This document shows positions 10,401 through 17,406 of a DNA stretch of 17,406 nt, in pieces. The DNA lies in contig LSYV01000004.1 in NCBI GenBank assembly GCA_001584585.1, positions 2,124,662-2,142,067 of the forward strand, given 5' to 3'. The notes below the pieces were generated by a model. The model saw only the letters and a list, made by a program, of their open reading frames with translations. It had not been told where the DNA came from and did not search any database. The position numbers were made by a program, and so were the translations under genes. The first letter of the stretch is position 1, and each line of letters starts with the position of its first letter. This stretch comes from Gonium pectorale (lineage: Eukaryota; Chlorophyta; Chlorophyceae; Chlamydomonadales; Volvocaceae).

Positions 10401-12031
10401 TCGGCACCCGTCCCGGGACATATGCGACGGCCGGCCGCGCGGGGGCCATCGGGCTGCGTGTGGTGGGGACGACAGAGGCGCCGTCCGAGGTCCGACCCAC
10501 CTCTTGGACCACACGGCACGGAAGCCGAAGGTCAGGTTGGAGGCCATGGCCGTGAGGAAGCCGGTCCAGTTGAACGACAGCTCACCAGCCGACGCCAGCG
10601 CCACACCGAACTGCGCGCGAACACAAGAGGCGCAGCGAGAGAGCGTTTTGGTGGCGTGTGCCGTGCTGAACAAAGAGAGATCGTGTCGAACCTTCCAGGC
10701 TGTGGGGCGCGCGCAATACTCTGCCCAGGTTGTTGTCTCTAGGCTGTTGCTGTTGCGAGGGGTGGAGGAGGGAAGAGAGAGGAGGAGTGGGGGCCCAGCC
10801 GCCCGGCCCGAGACGGTTGGCATGCTGGGGAGCTCGGGCGACCCTGCCTTGGTTCATGCTTATGTGTTGAGGCGAGGGTTGGAGCGAAGTCGTGGAGGGG
10901 AAGGGGGGCCCGGCAGACTGGCACGCACCATGATGGGCACCAGCGACAGCAGCACCGGCAGCGGCGTCGACTCGCCCAGGATGAGCTGCGACAGCACCAC
11001 GTTGAACGCTGGCTCCAGCGTCTTCACGGTGTGCGTGAGCGAGATGGCCACCGCCGCGAACGAGATGTTGGCGGCCACGTGGCCAATGGCGTGCATGGCC
11101 GCAGGGCCGAAGATGTTCTTGAACTCCTGCTTGGTCACGGGCTGTGGAAGGGGAAGAGGGGGGAGGGAGGGTGGTACCGGGAGGGGGGAGGGTACGGGGG
11201 GGTGCAGACAGGTTCAACGCAGGCTTTCGGGTGGTGAGTGAGCAGGTGTTGGGAGGGTGGCGGATGGCCTCACGTACCCGGCCGAAGGACCAGCCCTTGA
11301 GGCCGACCGCGTAGACGAGCACGCAGTAGACGAGGCCGACCACCACGTGAATGGTGGAGACGGTGTAGGGGTAGGGAAAATACTTGAAGATGGTCTTGTT
11401 GAGCAGGTTGAAGCCGATGTTGAGGGCGTACCTGGGGACATTCTGATTGTCACGCCGAAAGCCAACACGAGGGCGTCGACGGCGAAATTGCACCACTCAC
11501 CAGATGGCAATGAAGGTCAGGGTGACGACGGTGGGAGCCAGCTTAACGCCGACGAACTTGGAAACGGTCCTACGCATTTTAGGGTCGGCGCCACGTGAAG
11601 AGAGGGCCCAGGCCATTGCCAAGATGGCTAGTTGCCATAATTAAAGCTGAACTGCATTCGAACGCCAGCTGCTGCTCGGCCTGCAGAGCCCTGGGGCGTG
11701 CTCTATTGCCAGGTGTTCCGATACTCACGTCTCAAGGGGATCAAGCTCCTTGGCCGCGTCATCAGCAGCGGCCTTCACTACAACGGGCTGACGAATCCGC
11801 AGTGGCGCAACCGGCTTGACGACCGACGTAAGACGGGAGCCCAGCACCTGCGTGGTCGAACGATCGGTGCTTCGGCTGGCACCAGAACCCTCATTTGCCG
11901 CAGACCAGAACGCAATTGATCTGCACCTGCGAGCTCCTGAGCGGCAGGGCGCCCAGCAGCGCCACTGGCGCCACCGGCCTCCGGCCCGCGACGCCCACCG
12001 GAATGCCAACACGGCTAGTCAGGGCTGCCAT
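7445..12031 (-). CDS. TPT: Chloroplast triose-phosphate/phosphate translocator (APE2/TPT3-like), complete, nine exons
   Basis: An inner-envelope antiporter that exports triose phosphate and 3-PGA in exchange for phosphate. Exons (minus strand): 11927-12031, 11729-11847, 11501-11569, 11278-11431, 10929-11141, 10501-10610, 8993-9194, 7934-8038 and 7445-7579; all junctions are GT-AG and phase-consistent, total 1212 nt, 403 aa plus TAA. Residues 1 to about 62 form a transit peptide ending near PVVVKAAAD, a V-x-A type cleavage context. About ten hydrophobic segments follow, including [74 protein letters not shown] and MLYHLYNQ. Residues equivalent to the Galdieria TPT phosphate site are present: His170 (185), Lys189 (204), Tyr322 (339), Lys345 and Arg346 (362/363); the position of Thr188 is Ala173. 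His170 favours TPT over PPT, but GPT/XPT are not fully excluded. The C-terminus is an unusual KHKHKK plus Pro/Ala tail. The start ATG sits in an ACAATGGC context. If intron 1 (79 nt) is retained, translation stops after 46 residues. Confidence 0.94.
7707..7736. repeat. TG microsatellite in TPT intron 8
   Basis: Two TG runs (7709-7717 and 7720-7736) are separated by an AT interruption. They lie in the 354-bp intron at 7580-7933, about 150 nt upstream of the exon 9 acceptor, so the sense strand carries an AC run. Confidence 0.8.
8043..8080 (+). repeat. G-run cluster (G-quadruplex-compatible) beside the TPT exon 8 boundary
   Basis: The plus strand has at least seven runs of three or four G separated by one or two bases. 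On the sense strand this is the C-rich tract just inside intron 7, immediately upstream of the exon 8 acceptor at 8038, so its main role is probably the pyrimidine tract. Quadruplex or i-motif folding is possible but not shown. Confidence 0.5.
8542..8700. repeat. 31-bp minisatellite in TPT intron 7
   Basis: Four identical 31-bp units begin at 8542, 8573, 8604 and 8635, followed by a degenerate partial copy from 8666 to about 8700. Each unit starts GCCACCAGCTCCCACCACT and continues with CCA triplets. The array lies in the 954-bp intron at 8039-8992. Since 31 is not a multiple of three, any reading frame across it cycles through all three frames, so it is not a coding repeat. On the sense strand it is GGT/GGTGG-rich. 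Confidence 0.95.
9208..9252. repeat. Direct repeat near the TPT exon 7 acceptor
   Basis: GAGGTTTGAGAGGGTT occurs at 9208-9223 and 9237-9252 with a 29-bp period. On the sense strand the copies are pyrimidine-rich and lie 14-58 nt upstream of the exon 7 acceptor (exon starts at 9194), so duplication has lengthened the pyrimidine tract. Confidence 0.7.
9741..9772. repeat. Tandem duplication of a 16-bp unit in TPT intron 6
   Basis: CCGACCGCCGCATCGC is present twice head-to-tail (9741-9756 and 9757-9772). It lies within the 1306-bp intron at 9195-10500, the largest in the window. No function is apparent. Confidence 0.8.
9932..9947. promoter_or_regulatory. Palindrome with two abutting G-boxes (CACGTG) in TPT intron 6
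   Basis: CCCACGTGCACGTGGG is a perfect 16-bp palindrome containing CACGTG at 9934-9939 and 9940-9945. CACGTG is the G-box/E-box core bound by plant-type bZIP and bHLH factors. It lies in the 1306-bp intron of the translocator gene, so an intronic enhancer is possible; binding is inference. Confidence 0.4.
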
Positions 12032-13557
12032 TGTAGATGCTCCCCACGAAATAAGTTTGAAGAGGTATACAAGAAATCGTTCGCAGACAGGGAATCAACG
12101 CTCGAACATTGCCAAAAGCCCCGGGACCGTACTCCACTCGCGCAACTGAAATTGGATAATGTGCAGTGGTTACAATGCGGCATAAAATATAATTGCGAGA
12201 TCTGAGCAGCCCTAGCGACGCACGCCCTGAGTCACTGGTATCTTGGGTGTTGCGTCGCCAGCTTCCATGACCCTGCTTCCAGTTCGGCAACTGTGGACAA
12301 GTTGAAGTATTTGTTATCTTCAAGTCACGGTGCTGTAAGGGTATGGAAGGACATGCCATGTGCGCGACACCAAATACTTAAAAAGCCCTATTAGATGCCG
12401 CAGCAAGTCTTAGACACGGGCTCGATCACATAAACGTGACATTCCGTCCCAGCGCATACGGCCAGCGTGTGGGTGTATGGACCTTTTTCCATGGCAAGCC
12501 CCTGACGCCCCTGAACATAGCCCCGCATTGGTGTGCTTGGGACACGTTGAATGGCACGCTTCTGTATGAGACACGTTGCCTCCTTCCGTCCGCCTGCATG
12601 CCGAGGTGCCGTACGGTATGAGCCCTGGGCTCCGGCTCTGCTCAGCTGGCATACTCAGCGCGACGCTGCATGGCGTTGGGCCGTTGGGCGACGGAGGGAG
12701 GGAGGGAGGGCCACGTCAACGGATGGTGGGACATGTTGGAAGAGGTTCGTAGGCGTGGCGAGAATGCTGGTGGTGACTGGCTTTTTGAGCAGATCCTACG
12801 GGTTTTGGCTTGGTGGTAAAACCCATGACCAAAGGAGGGGTGAAAAAGATATGGATTAAATCTTACTTCATCCCTCCCCGGCCAAGCAAGCGCAGCGCTC
12901 ACGTTGGTACCATTCGCGTTACCTGTCGTACATAACCCGTGCTTAGTGAGCCACCAACGCGTACCACGCTCATGCACACTCGCCTGCCTGTGCAAAGACA
13001 ATAAGGGTTACTGAAAGGCAGCTTGACAAAACGCAGCCATGCTGCTAGCATACCTTCCGTTCGGCCCTCAAAGTTCACCACAGCACAAGCTCTCACACAC
13101 CGAGCACCCCGCCCTGGCACGCGCGCAGCTCGCGCAAGGCCGCCATACGTCGCAATGCTCGCCCTCGACGCCAAGCCCGTCCGTGCGCAAGCCGCACCGG
13201 CGCTGTGGCGCTCCGTCGGCCACCCGACCGCTGCTCCGCACAGCCCCTCAACCCGCGGCTCTCCCAACCTCGAAGAAAATTCCCGCGCGCTCAGCGGCTT
13301 GCTCGCTGCCCCTCCACCGCAAAACTGCTCCGGCCCCACCGCCAACCTACCCCCGCTGCCCGCTCGCTCCAAACACACGACTGCCGCTGCGGCCACTCAA
13401 CTGCCAACCCTCAGCGCCACCGCTCCGTTCCGCTCACCGCTCTCCCTCCGCTCCCCTGCCGCTCGCCCAGTTGGGTGCCAAGGCTGCTGACAGCCCCCCG
13501 CCGTGCCGCCGTCCTCCCAACCCAACCCCATGGCCGCGAGGCTCAGGACTCAGGCCC
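12032..13557. other. Intergenic region between TPT (upstream side) and the tRNA-binding protein gene (3' side)
   Basis: No coding exon is supported in these 1.5 kb. The left part is the TPT 5' UTR and promoter, with an AT-rich element at 12181-12195. The middle has a (GGAG)4 run near 12692-12707 and an AT-rich patch around 12840-12870. The right part, next to the stop codon at 13558, must hold the 3' UTR of the tRNA-binding gene. Long open frames here have mixed composition and no recognisable motifs. Confidence 0.55.
12181..12195 (-). promoter_or_regulatory. Candidate TATA-like element of the TPT promoter
   Basis: The minus strand reads CAATTATATTTTATG here, an AT-rich island in GC-rich surroundings about 150-165 bp upstream of the TPT start codon. 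It is a plausible core promoter element, but the transcription start site is not known. Confidence 0.35.
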
Positions 13558-16316
13558 TCACGCGATGGTGGCGTTGGTGAGGCTGGCGGCCCGCACCGGC
13601 CCGGCGCTGGTGAGCATGGGCGCGTCCTTGAAGCGAGCCACGGCCTCCCCGTCCGTCTTGAGGAGCGGCTGGACCGCCTCCCACATCTTCTTCTTCTGGA
13701 CGCGGTTGGGCTCTGCGGGCGCGGGCTGGGAAGGGGCCGGGGTGGCGGGGGCGGCCAGGAGGGCGGGTGTGAGGGCAGGGGGTGGGGCGCGGTGACGGTA
13801 GGGGCTCGGGCGGTGCGATCTACAGCGGCGGCGGCGGAGAGCTTTGGGGCGAGATGCGAGCGCAGACAGGAGCGCATGTGTACATCGTTCGTCTTGTACT
13901 TAGGGCATCGATGGCTGGACAGCGAATCCAGCCATCGACGCCCTAAGTACCATGGCTGGATTCGCTTTCCAGGTTTTGGGGGGCGGTGGGGCTCTCGGCA
14001 AGCCGGGACTTCCCCCAACGCCAACTACGCTCCCGGAAGTCCATTGCACGCCGCGCAATGTGCCAGGCGCTTCATCGCTTCCGCCTGCCTTTGCTTGTAT
14101 GCCAAGCAAGAGATGCTGTGAGCATGCCGCTCTGGCGTTCCCATCAGGCACCCCGAGAAGCGCAAATACCACCACAAGGACATGGGTGCGTCGCCTTAGG
14201 CTCGGCGTTCGTCCTCCGCCAGCTGACCCGCCACCACGACCCTCCCCGCCCTCCTCCGCCCCTCCCCTCCCCTCCGCTCCCTCGCGCACCGGCCTCTTGC
14301 ACCCACCCTGAAGTCCAAGCCCCCTCCGCACAATCTTCCCGCAGCCTTTGCCGCCCACTAGACCCCGCCGCCGCCCCTCTCCTGCCCTCGCCGCCCCCCC
14401 CAGCGGAGAACCCTTCCCCCGCGCACCTGCCCCTTGCCGTCCTCCCCAAAGTATACGCGCTCGCCCACGGGCGCCTCGGCCGGCGGCGCCAGCGGCTCCA
14501 CCGCGTCGTGCGCGTCGTTGGAGGCGCAGAGCACCATGCCGTTGGACTTGATGCCGCGCATGTTGCGGGGCTTGAGGTTGCACAGCACAATCACCTTGCG
14601 GTCCTGGGGGCGGGAGGGGAGGCGAGGGGGTTGGGAGGGGGGGGGGGAAGGGCGAAAGGTGGGTCTGGGTGATAATGAGGGGCGAGAGGGGCACGGGCGC
14701 GCCGTCCGGAAGGCGAGCGGCCCAGGAGGGATGGGAGGGGCAGCTACAGGAGGTCTTAAGCTGGAGCACGGGAGTCTTGGCGAGCCGGTATTCAAGCGCC
14801 TGACGCTCATGGGTCCGAGAGGTGATAAGCACTATGCGAGTCGGGCATCATCCCTCAACTGGAAATCCCTCACCTGCCTGCCGCAACGCGCTCTCCGGTA
14901 TCCCGCACCCGCACCCGCACCCCCAACCCGTCGTCACTTGGCACGCGTCACGTGCTGCGACCCGTTTCCCATCTCCGTTTGCCTTCCCCCCACCCCATCC
15001 ACAGGCCATCAACAACGACACCAAGACCACCACAAGCTCAATTTCGTATGCGATTCGGTGCCCGACACGCGACCCGTTTCCCTGCTCCCCTACCACCCCA
15101 TACCCTGCACCCCGCTGCTGCGCGCACTCCTATTCACCTGCATGGCCTCCAGCGGCACAAACTTCACCAGCCCCGACACGATGGTGCGCGGCTCGGGCTC
15201 GCCCACGTCGATCTGCTCCACGTACAGGCTGAGTTGAGGGGAAGGGGGCACAACATTGCGTGTGCGGGAGGGAAGGGGACCAGAAGGGGTAAGGAGTACA
15301 GCTTGACGGCGGGCTCGTTGGCTAAGGCCCGGCGGTCGTGGTGCTGTCACAGGCAGGGAAGCGGTTGGGTGGGCACAGCAAGGCGTCCAGGACAGCGCGT
15401 GCGCTCCAGTACACCTCAAGGGCCCCAAGCCGCTGTGGTGGCTCCGTATGCCTGAGCTGTGGAACGTTACCCACACCCACACCTACGCCGACCCCTTACA
15501 CCGAGCTTTAGCCTCGCGGTTTGCTAGGAGGCCGACGAGGGGCCGAGCGGCCACGTCCCACTTGATTGGTCGGCAGGAGACCCGGCCCAGCGTGCGAGCC
15601 CCGGGACCCGCCAGTGGGCCGGTGGCCGGTGCCCCTGGCGCACCCGGTGCCACCAGACCCCTGCCGTTCCAGTCTCTCGGCTGCCTGAGTGCCGACCCTT
15701 ACTGCCTCCACGTGACTCCGTCCCTCCACCCAGGCCGTCTGGCCTAGGCGCATCGTTCCAGCGACTCGCAGGCACCACCACCCAACTCCTCAACAGCCCC
15801 TAGCCGCGTCTACACCCCATCAGCGAATTCCGAACTGGGTCTTCCTGGATGAGTGGAGCACGATCCCCGAGGATGCATGTGCAGGAAGCTGCTCAGACGG
15901 GCGTTCGGGGGGTCCCTCCCGCGCCGTCTGCAAGCGCGCCCCACACACCGGCACGGGCATGCCAGAACCCCGCGTCGTGCCCCGCACCTGTCAGCATCGG
16001 GATGCTGCTCGCACTTCACGATCTTGCCCACGCGGATGTCCATGGTCGCGGGGTCGGCAGCTGCGGTATCGGCTGCCGGGGATGCCTCTGGTGCGGGCGC
16101 TGCCTCAGCGGTCTGCGCTGCCGCCTTGCAGGTTGAGCGCTGGAACCGCTGCTCCTGTAGCTTAAGCGCAAATATGGCTTGAGCGTAGGGCGTAGGGCCC
16201 GGCCGCGACGCGGCTACGGAGGGCCGGTAGGGAGTGAAGGGCAGCGACTGTTGCTGCCCCCGCGACTGACGGGCCCCAGCGCTGCGGCGAGCGACATTGC
16301 CAAGGTGGGAAGCCAT
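13558..16316 (-). CDS. Chloroplast-type tRNA-binding OB-fold protein (EMAPII/Arc1p/MetRS C-terminal domain), complete, four exons
   Basis: Members of this family bind tRNA non-specifically and assist aminoacyl-tRNA synthetases such as MetRS. Exons (minus strand): 15988-16316, 15138-15228, 14427-14603 and 13558-13725; junctions are GT-AG and phase-consistent, 765 nt, 254 aa plus TGA. Residues 1 to about 65 (Arg/Ser/Gln/Ala-rich) look like a transit peptide, followed by an Ala/Pro-rich linker to about 90. The tRNA-binding domain spans about 92-254: [59 protein letters not shown] and VLCASN, all hallmark motifs of the family. The C-terminal part has [16 protein letters not shown] and an MLTSAGPV motif typical of plant homologues that consist of this domain alone; no synthetase catalytic motifs are visible. 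The start ATG has an ACCACCATGGCT context; the frame extends upstream only to a GTG at 16379 with no ATG. The neighbouring tRNA genes may be coincidental. Confidence 0.93.
13896..13966. repeat. Compound inverted repeat with two alternative hairpins in intron 3 of the tRNA-binding gene
   Basis: Arms 13896-13919 and 13927-13950 (24 nt each) are inverted repeats with 23 of 24 positions paired (one A/C mismatch, 13907 with 13939) around a 7-nt loop. Separately, 13921-13935 pairs perfectly over 15 bp with 13952-13966 around a 16-nt loop. The two structures share bases, so they exclude each other. The element lies in the 701-bp intron at 13726-14426 and could be a miniature inverted-repeat element. 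Confidence 0.85.
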
Positions 16317-16600
16317 GGTGGTTGATTGGAAGGATTGGCGACTGACAATGTAACAAAACCCGGGGTCGACTCGGGCCACAGCACGAAACGCTCAGATTCG
16401 TTACAGATCTCAGCAAGCAATTGTATAAGTGCTGTCGCTGCACAATTAACAACTCAGCTGTGGTGCAGGGGAGGTTGTGGGGCATTGGAGGGGCTCTAAT
16501 TCCGGTCGCGTACGGTTATGCTGGGGGCCAGAACTTGCTATATTTACAACCTTCGCTATTTCATGTGAACTCTACATGTCTATATAACGCTTAAGACGCC
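16317..16600 (-). promoter_or_regulatory. Putative promoter and 5' UTR of the tRNA-binding protein gene
   Basis: The sequence becomes clearly AT-richer than elsewhere in the window. On the minus strand TTATATA (16581-16587) lies about 265 bp upstream of the start codon, and a weaker TTATACAA lies at about 16421-16428. Either could serve as a core element; the transcription start is unknown. Confidence 0.35.
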
Positions 16601-17216
16601 TAATCAGCAACCCAGCTACCGTAGCACTCATGTATCAGCATATTCAATAATGCAATACGTGACATGCGTATTATCTGGGGCGTACCTCTGCAAGCAGGAC
16701 AAGCAGGGTCGGCTTGGCCACCAGACGAGACAGCTTTTGTGAGTATGGCTGCGAATTTGACTTACTTGTGGTTTTTGGGGTGAGGTCTAGCGGTGCTTGC
16801 GCTTGGCGGGTGTGTTGCTGGGGGGAACGTAGGGGGCGGGGTCCGGCCTGTCGCGGTGTGTGGTGGGGTGGCGGTTTGCTTGGGAGGGTGGGGTGGGGTT
16901 TGGGATCGCGGGCTCTGGGTGCAGCCCTATCACGGCCACCTTTTGGGTGGTCGCGGACCAATTTTGTTGCGGTTTACCCGCGCCTCTTCTCCGGCAAGGT
17001 ATGGGCCTGTCGGTCCGCGACTAAGGGTCCTGTATCTATCGATACGGCGCCCCCGGTCCCTTGTAACCATCTTGTCCTAACTATCACCACCAATCCAATT
17101 CCAGATGCAAGGCGAACACTGCACGATACCTACCTACTGACTGCCACGCCTGTCACGTCAACGGGGTTAACACTAATGGTTGGCATATACCATATGTACA
17201 TACAATGTGCACACTC
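16601..17216. other. Intergenic region with G-rich tract and small inverted repeats
   Basis: No coding gene is supported. Positions 16780-16925 are strongly G-rich on the plus strand. GTCGCGGACC (16950-16959) is repeated inverted at 17012-17021, enclosing smaller stems, for example GCGG/CCGC around 16970-16982. The stretch ends in an AT-rich segment next to the tRNA genes. No tRNA, 5S or spliceosomal RNA sequence is recognised here. Confidence 0.5.
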
Positions 17217-17220
17217 AAAA
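17217..17220 (-). terminator. Pol III terminator (TTTT) after tRNA-Ser
   Basis: The minus strand has TTTT starting four nucleotides after the tRNA-Ser discriminator base. It is the only T-run downstream of either tRNA; the 11-bp spacer between them has none. Confidence 0.7.
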
Positions 17221-17223
17221 GCG

Positions 17224-17304
17224 CGCGGACGACAGGATTCGAACCTATGCGGCAGACACCATCTGATTTCGAGTCAGACCCCTTAACCACTCGGGCACGT
17301 CCGC
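17224..17304 (-). tRNA. tRNA-Ser, anticodon CGA
   Basis: This 81-nt gene folds with a 7-bp acceptor stem (GCGGACG/CGTCCGC, discriminator G), a D-arm with GAGTGGTTAAGG, and an anticodon stem TCTGA/TCAGA with loop CTCGAAA. It has a long variable arm with a short GGT/GCC stem, as expected for Ser, and a T-arm with loop TTCGAAT. The anticodon CGA reads UCG. No intron is present and CCA is not encoded, as usual in nuclear genes. It is the downstream member of a tandem pair. Confidence 0.96.
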
Positions 17305-17315
17305 GACTTCAGGGC

Positions 17316-17387
17316 TGGAGCTTACCGGGATCGATCCGGTGACCTCACGCATGCGAAGCGCGCGCTCTACCACTGAGCTAAAGCCCC
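17316..17387 (-). tRNA. tRNA-Ala, anticodon CGC
   Basis: This 72-nt gene has an acceptor stem GGGGCTT/AAGCTCC containing the G3:U70 wobble pair that defines alanine tRNAs, with discriminator A. The D-arm is GCTCAGTGGTAGAGC, the anticodon stem CGCGC/GCGTG with loop TTCGCAT, and the T-arm ACCGG/CCGGT with loop ATCGATC. A replaces T at position 54, as in some other eukaryotic tRNA-Ala genes; the internal B box still fits GWTCRANNC. Anticodon CGC reads GCG. It lies 11 bp upstream of tRNA-Ser in the same direction. Confidence 0.96.
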
Positions 17388-17406
17388 CTCACCGGCCTGA
17401 GCCAGC

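Noticed and set aside
9005..10555. 516-codon open frame on the plus strand
   Set aside because: It runs antisense across TPT exon 7 and through intron 6, has no family motifs, and is expected by chance in GC-rich DNA; the opposite strand has phase-consistent exons of a known family.
12899..13396. 165-codon minus-strand frame downstream of the tRNA-binding gene
   Set aside because: It has no motifs, ordinary intergenic composition, and overlaps the probable 3' UTR of the same-strand gene.
13039..14121. 360-codon plus-strand frame
   Set aside because: It is antisense to the last exon and intron 3 of the tRNA-binding gene, Pro/Ser/Arg-rich, with no recognisable domain.
16317..16379. Upstream extension of the tRNA-binding protein start by 21 codons
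   Set aside because: The extension would begin with GTG, not ATG; the ATG at 16316 has a strong ACCACCATGG context and is followed by transit-peptide-like sequence.
16714..17286. 190-codon plus-strand frame reaching into the tRNA region
   Set aside because: It reads antisense through the tRNA-Ser gene and a G-rich non-coding stretch; no domain is recognisable.

Overview
The window looks like nuclear DNA of a volvocine green alga (Chlamydomonas/Volvox type). It is GC-rich, the genes have many short exons and small introns (61 bp to about 1.3 kb) with C/T-rich acceptor tracts, and all three encoded proteins begin with Arg/Ser/Ala-rich leaders typical of algal chloroplast transit peptides. Species assignment is an inference; family assignments come from reading the spliced translations.

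Layout: every gene I can support is on the minus strand, so transcription runs right to left. (1) 94-4927: 5' part of pyruvate, phosphate dikinase (PPDK), ten exons visible, about 489 residues covering the transit peptide and the ATP-binding half; the phosphohistidine and PEP-binding domains lie beyond the left edge. (2) 4928-7444: 2.5 kb without a supported gene, holding the PPDK upstream region and the TPT 3' flank. (3) 7445-12031: complete nine-exon gene for a chloroplast triose-phosphate/phosphate translocator (403 aa). (4) 12032-13557: TPT upstream region and 3' flank of the next gene. (5) 13558-16316: complete four-exon gene for an organelle-type EMAPII/Arc1p-like tRNA-binding OB-fold protein (254 aa). 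(6) 16317-17223: AT-richer promoter region, then a G-rich stretch with small inverted repeats. (7) 17224-17387: two tRNA genes, Ser(CGA) and Ala(CGC), 11 bp apart in the same orientation, with a Pol III T-run only after the second one transcribed.

Functional picture: PPDK makes PEP from pyruvate, and the neighbouring translocator exchanges triose phosphate/3-PGA for phosphate across the plastid envelope, so both act on C3 intermediates; the adjacency may still be chance. The third protein binds tRNA and next to it lie two tRNA genes. No bacterial-style operon, CRISPR array or recognisable transposon is present. The most notable features are a splice-site choice in PPDK that would insert five residues, a possible second PPDK start just after intron 1, two mutually exclusive hairpins in an intron of the tRNA-binding gene, an apparently dicistronic tRNA unit, a 31-bp intronic minisatellite, a double G-box palindrome inside a TPT intron, and the absence of a nearby TGTAA polyadenylation signal after two genes.
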